The notes under the pieces are model-generated. The model did no database searches. It had not been told where the DNA came from and saw only the letters and a list, made by a program, of their open reading frames with translations. A DNA stretch of 47,658 nt. Origin: Alphaproteobacteria bacterium. GTDB taxonomy: Bacteria; Pseudomonadota; Alphaproteobacteria; Caulobacterales; Maricaulaceae. Numbering within the stretch: the first letter of the stretch is position 1; every line of letters starts with the position of its first letter. Shown here piece after piece: positions 25,188 through 33,775 of the stretch. A program made the translations under genes and the position numbers. The DNA is taken from the NCBI GenBank assembly GCA_016124205.1, contig WGOD01000006.1, positions 1 through 47,658 on the forward strand, given 5' to 3'.

Positions 25188-26555
25188 ATGACCGACCTCA
25201 AGTCGCCTCCCGGCGCGACTGGCCCGCTTGCTTCCTCCCCGGCCTCTGCACAGGCAGGGCCGGGCAAGCGGGCCTGGTGGGTCCTGGGTGTTCTGACCTT
25301 CGTCTACGTGCTGAACTTCCTCGATCGGCAGCTGCTGTCGATCCTGGCGGCACCGATCCAGAACGAACTGGGTTTGTCCGATGGTCAGCTCGGCCTGATC
25401 AGCGGGCTCTATTTCGCGCTCTTCTATTGCCTGATCGCCCTGCCCGTCGGGTGGCTGGCGGACAAGACCAACCGGGTCCGGGTGGTTGGCTTCGCCTGCA
25501 TGCTCTGGAGTGCGGCGACGGTCGCCTGCGGACTCGCAAGAAACTACCCTCAGCTCGTGGTCGCGCGGATGACGGTCGGTATCGGCGAAGCGGGCGGTGT
25601 TCCCCCGTCCTATGCGATCATTTCCGACTATTTCCCGTCCGGCATGCGCGGACGGGCGCTCGGTCTCTACAATATGGGACCGCCGATCGGCGCTGCGCTA
25701 GGCGTGGCTTTCGGAGCCTCTGTCGCTGCGGCGTTCAGCTGGCGGGATGCGTTTATCTCGATCGGCATTGTCGGTGTAGTCACCGGCCTGATCGTCCTGT
25801 TTTTTGTTCGTGAGCCGAAGCGGGGCGCCATGGACGTTGTGTCCGCGCCTGAGGATTCCACCGTGCCTGCAGCGGATCCGGCAGTCCCGGTGCCGGTGGA
25901 AGGCTTCTTTTCAACCTTCCGCATGTTCTTCGCGCACAAGGCGCTCCGCCTGATTGCGCTGGCCAGCGGTGCGACCCAGTTCGTCACCTATGCGGTGATC
26001 AATTTCACCGTGCTTTTCCTGATGCGCGAGAAGGGGATGACGCTGACTGATGTCGCCCTGTGGTATGCGCTGCTTCTCGGCTTCGGCGTCAGCGGCGGCA
26101 TGTATCTGTCGGGCCGTCTGATCGACTGGCTCGGAAAGAAATCCAAAACCGCCTACGCTCTGGTCCCAGCCGCCGGGCTGATCATTTCGCTGCCCTTCTT
26201 CATTGCCTTCGTCTGGGCGCCGACCTGGCCGATGGCGATGGCCTTCCTGACCGTCCCCACGATCTGCAACTATTTCTACCTGTCGCCGGCGGTCGCGCTG
26301 GTGCAGGAAGAAGTGAAGCCGAGCCAGCGCGTTCTTTCCGGTGCGATCCTGCTTCTGGTCATGAATCTCGTCGGTCTCGGCCTGGGGCCGACCTATCTCG
26401 GAGCCGCAAGCGATTTCTTCGCTGCCGGTAATCCCGAGAACTCGCTTCAGCTCGCCATGTACACGCTCATTCCCTTCTATTGTCTCGCAATCGCGCTGTT
26501 CTTCTGGCTCGCCAGTGTGATCCCGCGCGAACAGAAATCCGGAGGCCGCTCATGA
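25188..26555 (+). CDS. MFS transporter, Spinster-like family
   Basis: This 455-residue inner-membrane carrier has 12 helices and the typical Spinster-like start WWVLGVLTFVYVLNFLDRQL, followed by LADKTNRVRVV and RMTVGIGEAGGVPPSYAIIS. In alphaproteobacteria such carriers often accompany TonB receptors in catabolic clusters. It begins 3 bases after the receptor stop with no clear ribosome site, so it probably relies on coupling. Its stop overlaps the next start (ATGA). It may import the product released by the exported esterases; the substrate is unknown. Confidence 0.9.
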   Translation: MTDLKSPPGATGPLASSPASAQAGPGKRAWWVLGVLTFVYVLNFLDRQLLSILAAPIQNELGLSDGQLGLISGLYFALFYCLIALPVGWLADKTNRVRVVGFACMLWSAATVACGLARNYPQLVVARMTVGIGEAGGVPPSYAIISDYFPSGMRGRALGLYNMGPPIGAALGVAFGASVAAAFSWRDAFISIGIVGVVTGLIVLFFVREPKRGAMDVVSAPEDSTVPAADPAVPVPVEGFFSTFRMFFAHKALRLIALASGATQFVTYAVINFTVLFLMREKGMTLTDVALWYALLLGFGVSGGMYLSGRLIDWLGKKSKTAYALVPAAGLIISLPFFIAFVWAPTWPMAMAFLTVPTICNYFYLSPAVALVQEEVKPSQRVLSGAILLLVMNLVGLGLGPTYLGAASDFFAAGNPENSLQLAMYTLIPFYCLAIALFFWLASVIPREQKSGGRS

Positions 26556-28213
26556 CGTCGTCCCCGTTCCGCTTCGCCGCGGTGTTGGCCGCTTCGATCC
26601 TCGTTTGCGGCGCCTCCGCCTGCGCGCAGACGCCGGAGGCCGGTACCGGCCCTCTGGCCGAGGCACCCGCTGGAAGCTTCCGGGGCGTGACAGAGGACGG
26701 GATCGATATCTATCGCGGCATTCCCTTCGCCAAGCCTCCTGTCGGAGATCTGCGCTGGCGCGCGCCCCAACCGCTCGATCCGATCGAAGGCGAGTTCGAC
26801 GCGACCGGGTTCGGACCGGCCTGCATGCAGCCGACGCGGACTGGGGCCAGCATCTATGCCGATACGCTCCCGGCGGGCATCAGCGAGGACTGCCTGAACC
26901 TGAATGTCTGGGCTCCGGAAGACGCCGAGAACGCACCGGTCTTCGTCTGGATCCACGGCGGCTCGCTGATGCGCGGTGCGAACAGCCAGATCATGTATGA
27001 CGGCTCGCAATATGCCGAGCGCGGCATTGTCTATGTGTCGATCAACTACCGCCTCGGTGTGCTCGGCTATATGGCCCACCCGCAGCTGAGCCATGAATCG
27101 CCGGATGGTGTGTCGGGCAATTACGGCCTGCTCGACCAGATCGCCGCGCTTGAATGGGTGCGCGACAACATCGCGGCCTTCGGCGGCAATCCGGACAATG
27201 TTACGATTGCGGGGGAATCCGCCGGGGCGCTGAGCGTGAACTATCTGATGGTCTCGCCGCGTGCGGAGGGCCTGTTCCACCGCGCCATCGCGCAGAGTGC
27301 CTATACCTTGTCGACGCCGCGCCTGCGCGAACCGGTCTTTGGCCTGCCGCCGGCCGAGGGCGTTGGCCTCTACATCGCCAACCAGCTCGGGATCAGCCGC
27401 TTCGCCAATCTGCGCGCGATGGATGCGACGGAACTCGTCGAGGCGGTCTCACAGACCGGATACATTCCCTGGGGCACGGTCGATGGCGTGATCATTCCGG
27501 ATCAGCCGGTGAACATCTTCGATCGCGGCGAACAGGCGGCGGTACCGCTGATCGCCGGTTTCAATGAGGGTGAAATCCGCTCGCTTCGTATTCTGCTGGC
27601 ACCGATTCCGGATGATGCGGATACCTACGAGGCCGCCATCCGCACGGGCTATGGCGACCTCGCCGAAGAGACGCTGGCCCGCTATCCATCGAACACTATC
27701 GAAGAGAGCATGCTCGCGACGACGCGGGACGCGATGTATGGCTGGACGTCGGAGCGCCTCGTCCGGCAGCAGGCCGCGACCGGTCAGCCTGGCTATCTCT
27801 ACTATTTCGATCACAGTTATCCGGCGGCCGATGCGCTGGGGCTTCACGCTTTCCATGCCAGCGAGCTGCCCTTCATGTTCGGGAATATCGGCCGTCTCTC
27901 CGAGTACTGGCCCGCGCCGCCGGATACCCCGTCCGAACATGCCCTCGCCGATACGATGATCGGCTACTGGTCATCCTTTGCGCGCGACGGTGTGCCGAGC
28001 GCCGAGGGTGCTCCGGTCTGGGAAGCCTACGGCGAAGACCAGCACTTCATCGAGTTTGACGGCGAAGCCGTCGCCGGAACCGATCTGATGCCGGGCATGT
28101 TCGAGCTGCATGAAGCGGTCATGTGCCGCCGCCGCGCCGCCAATGTGGGCTGGCACTGGAATGTCGGGATCGCCTCTCCGCCGATGCCGCGCGATGTCGA
28201 GGACTGCCGATGA
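26552..28213 (+). CDS. Type-B carboxylesterase, exported (esterase B)
   Basis: This 553-residue alpha/beta hydrolase starts at ATG 26552, which overlaps the MFS stop as ATGA and has GGAGG upstream. The signal region (1-24) ends ASAC, so it may be a lipoprotein or a cleaved periplasmic protein. Motifs: YRGIPFAKPPVGD, EDCLNLNVWAP, oxyanion HGGS, nucleophile Ser223 in GESAGA, acid in GFNEGEIRS and His in AFHASELPFMFG. It shares long, almost identical core segments with esterase A at 17103 (for example the SGNYGLLDQIAALEWVR region), so the two arose by duplication. Its stop overlaps the next start. Confidence 0.92.
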   Translation: MTSSPFRFAAVLAASILVCGASACAQTPEAGTGPLAEAPAGSFRGVTEDGIDIYRGIPFAKPPVGDLRWRAPQPLDPIEGEFDATGFGPACMQPTRTGASIYADTLPAGISEDCLNLNVWAPEDAENAPVFVWIHGGSLMRGANSQIMYDGSQYAERGIVYVSINYRLGVLGYMAHPQLSHESPDGVSGNYGLLDQIAALEWVRDNIAAFGGNPDNVTIAGESAGALSVNYLMVSPRAEGLFHRAIAQSAYTLSTPRLREPVFGLPPAEGVGLYIANQLGISRFANLRAMDATELVEAVSQTGYIPWGTVDGVIIPDQPVNIFDRGEQAAVPLIAGFNEGEIRSLRILLAPIPDDADTYEAAIRTGYGDLAEETLARYPSNTIEESMLATTRDAMYGWTSERLVRQQAATGQPGYLYYFDHSYPAADALGLHAFHASELPFMFGNIGRLSEYWPAPPDTPSEHALADTMIGYWSSFARDGVPSAEGAPVWEAYGEDQHFIEFDGEAVAGTDLMPGMFELHEAVMCRRRAANVGWHWNVGIASPPMPRDVEDCR

Positions 28214-29844
28214 CGGACGGCACGATCCAGACCTATGCGCTGACGCTCAACAAATTCCTCGACCATGCCGCCAAATGGCACGCCGACGCCGAGGTTGTGA
28301 CCGGGCGTGACGGCAATGTGGTCGAGCGCGTCGGGTATGCCGGTCTTCGCGCCCGCTCCCTCAAAGTGTCCGCCGCGCTGGCCGCGCGCGGGGTCGGGCA
28401 GGGAGACCGTGTCGCCACGCTCGCCTGGAATACGCAGGCCCATGTTGAAGCCTGGTACGGCATCATGGGGATGGGGGCTGTCTGCCACACGCTGAATCCG
28501 CGACTGACCGCCGACCGGCTCGCGGCGATGCTCGACCAGTCGCAGGCGCGCATCCTTATCTGCAGTGCCGATCTGTCCGGACTGGCCCGGGAGATCGTCG
28601 ATCTGACCCGGGCGCCCGACCGGGTGATGGTGATCGACGGCGCACCGCCGGACTGGAGCGCTGATCGTCCCGACCTGACGGTCGAGACGCTCAAGGAAGC
28701 GATGAACGCCGCGGGCGGCGAGGCTGTCTGGGGCGCGTTCGAGGAGACGGCGCCGTCCGGCCTCTGCTTTACGTCCGGAACGACGGGCCAGCCCAAGGGG
28801 GTGACCTACACCCATCGCGGCAGCTATCTGCACACACTCCGGCAGTTGCAGGCCGAGGTCATGGGCATCCGGATGACGGATTCAGTCCTCGTCGCCGTGC
28901 CCATGTTCCACGCCAATGCCTGGGGGCTGCCATTCGCAGCGCCCGCCGTGGGGGCCAAGCTGATCCTGCCCGGGCGCTATCTCGACGGGGCCAGTCTTGC
29001 GCGGCTGATCCGGTCGGAAGGGGCGACGATGGCGGTCGGCGTTCCGACTGTCTGGCTTGGTCTCGTCGATCATCTCGACGAGGTTGGCGGGCATGTGCCC
29101 ACGCTGAAGCGGATCATGGTCGGCGGAGCGCCGATGGCGCCCGCCCTGATGAACCGGATCGAGTCCCGCCTCGGCGTGACCATCCAGACCACGTGGGGCA
29201 TGACGGAATTGTCGCCGCTCGGAACCAGCGCGCCGCCTGACGAGCCCCACCGCGACCCGGCCAGTGCCGGCCGCCCGTCCATCGGGATCGACCTCCTTCT
29301 GACGGACGCCGAGGGGGTGCCGCTCGCGGAGCAGCGGGGCGAGGAAGGTCATCTCAAGGTGCGCGGGTCGTCGGTCGTGGAGCGCTATTTCGGCCAGAAC
29401 GACAATGCCCTGGACGGGGAGGGCTGGTTCGATACCGGCGACCTCGCCCGGATCGACGACAGCGGCAATCTCTACATTACCGGGCGCTCGAAGGATCTGA
29501 TCAAGTCCGGCGGAGAGTGGATCAATCCGAGCGAGATCGAGACGCTTGTCTCGGCCCTGCCGGAGATCGCTCAGGCGGCGGTGATCGGGCGTCAGGACCC
29601 CAAATGGGGCGAACGGCCGGTTCTCATCGTCGAGACGCAAGGGAATGCGGAGATCAGCGACGAGGACGTCCTCGCCAGCGTACGTGGCCATGTCGCGTCG
29701 TGGTGCGTCCCGGATGCCGTCATCCGGATAGACTCCATGCCGCTGGGACCGACGGGCAAGATCGACAAGATTGATCTGCGGGCGCGATATGCGGGCGAGA
29801 GCCCGACCGACGCACGGTCACCGCAAAGCCGCGCCGCTTCGTGA
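28210..29844 (+). CDS. AMP-dependent acyl-CoA synthetase/ligase
   Basis: This 544-residue cytoplasmic enzyme forms acyl-CoA from a carboxylic acid, ATP and CoA. The ATG at 28210 overlaps the esterase stop (ATGA); an upstream in-frame ATG at 28123 lies inside the esterase gene. Motifs: P-loop TSGTTGQPKG (188-197), TWGMTELSPLG, GWFDTGDLARID, GRSKDLIKSGGEWINPSEIE, and the C-terminal PTGKIDK with the catalytic lysine. It resembles the medium/long-chain fatty acid or aryl acid ligases; the acid cannot be named. As last gene of the operon it fits activation of the acid released by the esterases. Confidence 0.93.
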   Translation: MTDGTIQTYALTLNKFLDHAAKWHADAEVVTGRDGNVVERVGYAGLRARSLKVSAALAARGVGQGDRVATLAWNTQAHVEAWYGIMGMGAVCHTLNPRLTADRLAAMLDQSQARILICSADLSGLAREIVDLTRAPDRVMVIDGAPPDWSADRPDLTVETLKEAMNAAGGEAVWGAFEETAPSGLCFTSGTTGQPKGVTYTHRGSYLHTLRQLQAEVMGIRMTDSVLVAVPMFHANAWGLPFAAPAVGAKLILPGRYLDGASLARLIRSEGATMAVGVPTVWLGLVDHLDEVGGHVPTLKRIMVGGAPMAPALMNRIESRLGVTIQTTWGMTELSPLGTSAPPDEPHRDPASAGRPSIGIDLLLTDAEGVPLAEQRGEEGHLKVRGSSVVERYFGQNDNALDGEGWFDTGDLARIDDSGNLYITGRSKDLIKSGGEWINPSEIETLVSALPEIAQAAVIGRQDPKWGERPVLIVETQGNAEISDEDVLASVRGHVASWCVPDAVIRIDSMPLGPTGKIDKIDLRARYAGESPTDARSPQSRAAS

Positions 29845-29847
29845 ACC

Positions 29848-30120
29848 GGTTTGCTGCCATTCTGAGCGGATGAGGACGCACCTGTTCGGTCTCTCAAGAC
29901 ATCGCCCGCGGTGATCCGCCTCGCGGTGATGAGGTATGTCCGGTTCCGAGGTCGCTTCGGAATGTTGAGGATCTGCTCCACGCGGGCGGGATCGAGGTGA
30001 GCCACGAAGCGGTCCGGTACTGGTGGAACCGGTTCGGACCTATGTTCACGGCGGAGATACGCCGCAAGCAAGCGAGCCGGCTTGGCGCGTGACCCCAGTG
30101 CAGTGGCAATTCGACGAGGC
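29848..30120 (+). pseudogene. IS6-like transposase remnant with frameshifts
   Basis: From a start codon at 29870 the sequence follows the N-terminal third of an IS6-family DDE transposase in pieces. In one frame is SPAVIRLAVMRYVRF; after a one-base deletion the next frame reads SLRNVEDLLHAGGIEVSHEA, VRYWWNRFGPMFTAEIRRK and stops at TGA. A third-frame piece QWQFDE matches the WxWHLDE region that carries the first catalytic Asp. No later catalytic residues remain. The first 26 bases match the left remnant at 16918. It lies between the catabolic operon and the DUF900 gene. The remainder of this 482-base gap holds only a candidate promoter. Confidence 0.75.
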
Positions 30121-30223
30121 CCCTGCCGGGGCCTTCCCTGATTGTGATCGGCTCGTCCCCTCTTTCCTCGCGACCGGGTCAAGGAGAACCGGCACGCCGT
30201 CCCTGACGGAGACCGGTTCGCTT

Positions 30224-30252
30224 TTGTCTGACCGCACCGAGCATTGTATTGA
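30224..30252 (+). promoter_or_regulatory. Candidate sigma-70-type promoter for the DUF900 hydrolase gene
   Basis: TTGTCT (30224-30229) and TATTGA (30247-30252) are separated by exactly 17 bases, 75 bases before the start codon at 30327. Matches are 4 of 6 to each consensus box, so it is plausible rather than firm. Confidence 0.35.
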
Positions 30253-30326
30253 AGAGGCAGGAAAAATGCTTCTTATTCCCGCCCGAAGCCGCCAATCTGT
30301 CGGCTGCGGAGACAGGAGATGTCACA

Positions 30327-32039
30327 ATGCAGGCCGTTTCAGCTTTGCTTCTGGCAATCAGTCTGTCGTCGACCGCTCTGGCTCAAATCCCGGAGGCTCC
30401 GGCGCAGGAGTGTCCGGAGGACATGCCCACTGCGGCTGACATCCTGAACCTGGAACTTGAAGACTCAGAGCTTGCGCCGACCCTGTTCGACCTCGCCGCG
30501 CTGGTACAGGCCTGTGACGGCGATGCGGCCGCGCAAGACGTCGACGCCGAAGCGCGCGACGTCCTGACCGTCGATGCCGTGCGTGCCGCGCATCTCGCCA
30601 TCTACGACGCGGCCCTTTCGCGGCACGCCGCTCGCGGTGACCTCGACGGCATGCTGGACATTTTCTTTGTTCTCGACCGATGGGCCAATGATGGTGGCAT
30701 GACTGCCGAAGAGTGGCTGCCAATCGTCGAGCGGGCCCGCGCGGCGGAAATCGCGCTTCTGGACGACCCGGCCGATTCCGAGATTGAAGCCAGCCTGAAC
30801 CGGGCAAGGCGCAACGCCGAAGCCGAAGCCCAGGTGCGCGCATTGCCGTCCGGGGAACCCGATCACGTCATCGTCCCGGTCTTCTACGGCACCAATCGCG
30901 GGCGGACGGGCGAGGTCAATCCGCTGGAATTCTATGGCCATGAGCGCGCTCCGCTCGAACTTGGCGTCGTCGAGGTATCGGTTCCGCGAAATCGCGAGAT
31001 CGGCGAAATCCGGAGAACGGACCGCTGGCAGGGTGATCTGTCGTCCCTGCGCGGGCGCTATTTCATCATCGACCGGGTTCGTCCGATCGATACCGAGAAG
31101 GAATTCACCCACCTGATCCGGGCGGAGATGGACCAGTCGAGCCGGCGCGAATTGCTGGTCTTCATTCATGGCTACAACACCGACTTCCGGTCCGCGGCGG
31201 AACGCGCTGCCCAGCTTGCCGTCGACCTCGAAATCGACGGAGCGCCCGCAATGTATTCCTGGCCATCTCGCGGAACGACGCTGGGCTATTTCGCGGATGC
31301 CAATCAGGTGATCCGCCCGGTCATCAACGACCTTCAGAGCTATCTCGAGCTTCTGGTCGCAGAATCCGGTGCCGACCGAATCCACGTCGTCGCCCATTCC
31401 ATGGGCAACCGCTTCCTGCTGCGCGCGCTCGAAGAGATGGCGGAGGACAATCCCGCCCCGCTGGAAGCCCCCTTGTTTGACCATGTGGTCTGGGCCAGCC
31501 CCGACGTCGACCAGGAAGACTTTCTCTATTCCATTCCCGAAATGCTGCACCTGGCCAATGACATGACGCTTTACGCCTCGGCGTCGGACAGGGCTTTGCG
31601 CCTTTCCCGGCGGATCCAGGGGGGCTATCCGCGCGCGGGCGACGTGTCGCCGACTCCGGTTGTATTGAGCGGGCTGGCGACGGTCGATACGACCGCGGCG
31701 GGCGATAGCGGGATCGGTCACTCCGACTACGCCGGACCGGCGCTGGACGATTTCCGCGCCATCGTCTGGCACAGTCTCGCACCGGACCAGCGCTGCATTC
31801 TCGAGCCGGCCGAAAGCGAGACGGGGCGGTTCCACCGCGTTGACCCGGACGACGGCGGCGCGTGCGCCCCCGATGTGTTCAAGTATTCGATTACCGCGCT
31901 CAGACGCGCCGGTCCGGAACATGCCATTGACGCGGTGATGGCGTCACTCGATGAAGACGACGATCCGGACGTCAGCGACCGGGTCGAAGCGATCAGCCGC
32001 TACATCGCGTTGATCATCAGCACCCGGTTGCCGAACTGA
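30327..32039 (+). CDS. Exported alpha/beta hydrolase, DUF900 family
   Basis: The 570-residue protein starts at ATG 30327, with a GGAG ribosome site and a signal peptide (MQAVSALLLAISLSSTALAQ). Residues 30-170 are helical and acidic, possibly a binding region. Residues about 180-460 form the DUF900 hydrolase fold: FYGTNRGRTGE, LLVFIHGYN (281-284), WPSRGTTLGYFAD, nucleophile Ser358 in VVAHSMGNRFLLRAL, and a later GHSDY that can supply His. DUF900 proteins are poorly characterised; ester or amide hydrolysis is a family guess. The gene converges on the CHAT gene with only 2 bases between stops. It may serve the same process as the metacaspase-TPR-CHAT operon. Confidence 0.83.
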   Translation: MQAVSALLLAISLSSTALAQIPEAPAQECPEDMPTAADILNLELEDSELAPTLFDLAALVQACDGDAAAQDVDAEARDVLTVDAVRAAHLAIYDAALSRHAARGDLDGMLDIFFVLDRWANDGGMTAEEWLPIVERARAAEIALLDDPADSEIEASLNRARRNAEAEAQVRALPSGEPDHVIVPVFYGTNRGRTGEVNPLEFYGHERAPLELGVVEVSVPRNREIGEIRRTDRWQGDLSSLRGRYFIIDRVRPIDTEKEFTHLIRAEMDQSSRRELLVFIHGYNTDFRSAAERAAQLAVDLEIDGAPAMYSWPSRGTTLGYFADANQVIRPVINDLQSYLELLVAESGADRIHVVAHSMGNRFLLRALEEMAEDNPAPLEAPLFDHVVWASPDVDQEDFLYSIPEMLHLANDMTLYASASDRALRLSRRIQGGYPRAGDVSPTPVVLSGLATVDTTAAGDSGIGHSDYAGPALDDFRAIVWHSLAPDQRCILEPAESETGRFHRVDPDDGGACAPDVFKYSITALRRAGPEHAIDAVMASLDEDDDPDVSDRVEAISRYIALIISTRLPN

Positions 32040-32041
32040 GC

Positions 32042-33775
32042 CTAGCCGCCGACCGGGCGGTTCTGACCGACGAGAATGAAGGGCGCCCACATGGCGGGGT
32101 GAGCAAAGCGCTCATCCTGCATCAGGGACAATTGGGATTGGCGCAGCGCTTCCGCGCGACCGGCTTGCGGGTCCGCAGCCATCGCTTCGAGCGTCCCCGT
32201 GGTGAGCCGGCGTGCTGCGGTATCGTCGACAACCCAGTGCGAGACGAGCAAGGAACGCGCGCCGGCATAAAAGAAGGCGCTGGCCAGCCCGGAAAGGCTT
32301 TCCGCGCCCGCGCCGTCGGGCGCAGCGGTATTGCAGGCCGACAGAATGACCCAGTCGGCATCCAGCTGAATGTTCCTGGCGATTTCGGATGCGGTCAGAA
32401 GTCCGTCATCGCCCTCCCGTGACTGACCGGGCGGCGTGAGGACCAGCGCCGGTTCGACAAGCCCCGGCAGTTCGTCGGCGACAAGGCCGTGGGTCGCAAA
32501 GGCGATCACACGCGCCTCGCGCAACGATCCGTTTCCGAGCAAGGCCTGCTCGGTCGCATCGGCTCCGACGAGCAGGTCTGCATCCGGGTCGGCACCAAAG
32601 GCCCGGGCCAGGGCGATCAGCTCGGGGCGCGTATTGGGCAGGGCGGACAGGCCGCGGACGGTGTCGGCTTCGGCGTTGAACACGCCGCGGCTGACCGACG
32701 CCTGAAAGGCGGCGGGGGGCGCACCGCGAGTTCCTCCGGTCGCGGTGCTATTTCCGTCATCGCAATTTGTTCCGGCGCGCGTTCCGATACAGGGATCGCC
32801 GATTCCGAAAAAGGGCGATTCCGCACGGCTCTCGCCGAAACGGGCAATCGAGACCAGTGAGGCCGGTGTCGGCAGCACCGTCATGGCAAATTCCCGCACG
32901 AGCCAGCCGGTTTCGGCCAGTGCTTGAGGATCGTCATCGTCGCCTTCTGGCGGGGATGTCACCATGATGCCGAGCGGCAAGCTCGAGAGCGCACCTGATG
33001 GCACGGCATAAACATGCCGCTTTCCCTCCAGCCGGGCTTCAACAGGCGCCAACAGCGCCTGATAGAGGCGGTAGGCTTCCTGACGGTCGAACGGCTCAAG
33101 CCCGGATCCGCCACCGGGAGCAGGCTGCGCATTCCACGGGCCGCGGCCGAAATTCGGATCGAGACTCTCGCGGAGGCGATCGACCGATGCCGCAATGTCG
33201 TCCGCAGTGATGTCCAGCCGGGCCCAGTCGGATCCGCTGGAATCGATCGCGAAGACGAAGCTTGAGCGCGCCCCGGCCAGGATCAGGATCATGGCTTCAT
33301 CATCGCGCAGCAGCGCTTGGGTCTCGGCGATGGATAACGGCACCGGATTGGTCAGCTGCGCATATTCGGGGAATTCGGCCGTCAGCCGGGCGTCGAGAAC
33401 GGAAAGCTCTGCGGTCACCGTGTCGAGTCTGGCCCGCGCCGCGGCGGTTGCTGCCTCGCGGCTCTCCGGATCGGTCAACGCCAGTGCCTGATAAAGCGCG
33501 TCCTGCGCAGACGCCCGCTCGCGAACCGCGCGCTCGCGGTCGGAAACGACCCCGGCCAGCGCGTCATCGCCGCTCGCAAATCGGGCCGAGACCTGAGACA
33601 GCGCTTGTGCCGCCGATGTCAGCACGGCCCATTGGGCAGCCTGCCAGGCTTCATCCTTCAGGCATTCCGGTTCGGTCGAACCGGGCGGACAGGTGTGCTG
33701 GGCCGTAGCGAAGGCCGGTGTTGCCGCGCTCAAGAGCGCCATGGTGACGATGGCGGCAAGAGCGATCGGTCTCAT
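32042..33775 (-). CDS. Exported CHAT-domain protease-like protein
   Basis: CHAT domains are caspase-related (clan CD) cysteine peptidases. The 577-residue protein has a signal peptide (1-22, PAFA), a helical region (about 40-135) without obvious TPRs, a middle beta region, and a C-terminal CHAT domain (about 250-577). This carries the catalytic His429 in IAFATHGLV and Cys481 in WVILSACNTAAPDG, followed by GLASAFFYAGARSLLVSHWVVDD. CHAT proteins usually have TPRs in the same chain; here two separate TPR genes lie directly upstream. The start is ATGA-overlapped with the TPR gene and has AAGGAG. It is the last gene of the operon. Substrate unknown. Confidence 0.9.
   Translation of the reverse strand: MRPIALAAIVTMALLSAATPAFATAQHTCPPGSTEPECLKDEAWQAAQWAVLTSAAQALSQVSARFASGDDALAGVVSDRERAVRERASAQDALYQALALTDPESREAATAAARARLDTVTAELSVLDARLTAEFPEYAQLTNPVPLSIAETQALLRDDEAMILILAGARSSFVFAIDSSGSDWARLDITADDIAASVDRLRESLDPNFGRGPWNAQPAPGGGSGLEPFDRQEAYRLYQALLAPVEARLEGKRHVYAVPSGALSSLPLGIMVTSPPEGDDDDPQALAETGWLVREFAMTVLPTPASLVSIARFGESRAESPFFGIGDPCIGTRAGTNCDDGNSTATGGTRGAPPAAFQASVSRGVFNAEADTVRGLSALPNTRPELIALARAFGADPDADLLVGADATEQALLGNGSLREARVIAFATHGLVADELPGLVEPALVLTPPGQSREGDDGLLTASEIARNIQLDADWVILSACNTAAPDGAGAESLSGLASAFFYAGARSLLVSHWVVDDTAARRLTTGTLEAMAADPQAGRAEALRQSQLSLMQDERFAHPAMWAPFILVGQNRPVGG

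Noticed and set aside
32046..32060. CCGCC/GGCGG hairpin as a two-way terminator between the DUF900 and CHAT genes
   Set aside because: The stem is only 5 bp, lies inside the CHAT coding end, and has no T-run on either strand.
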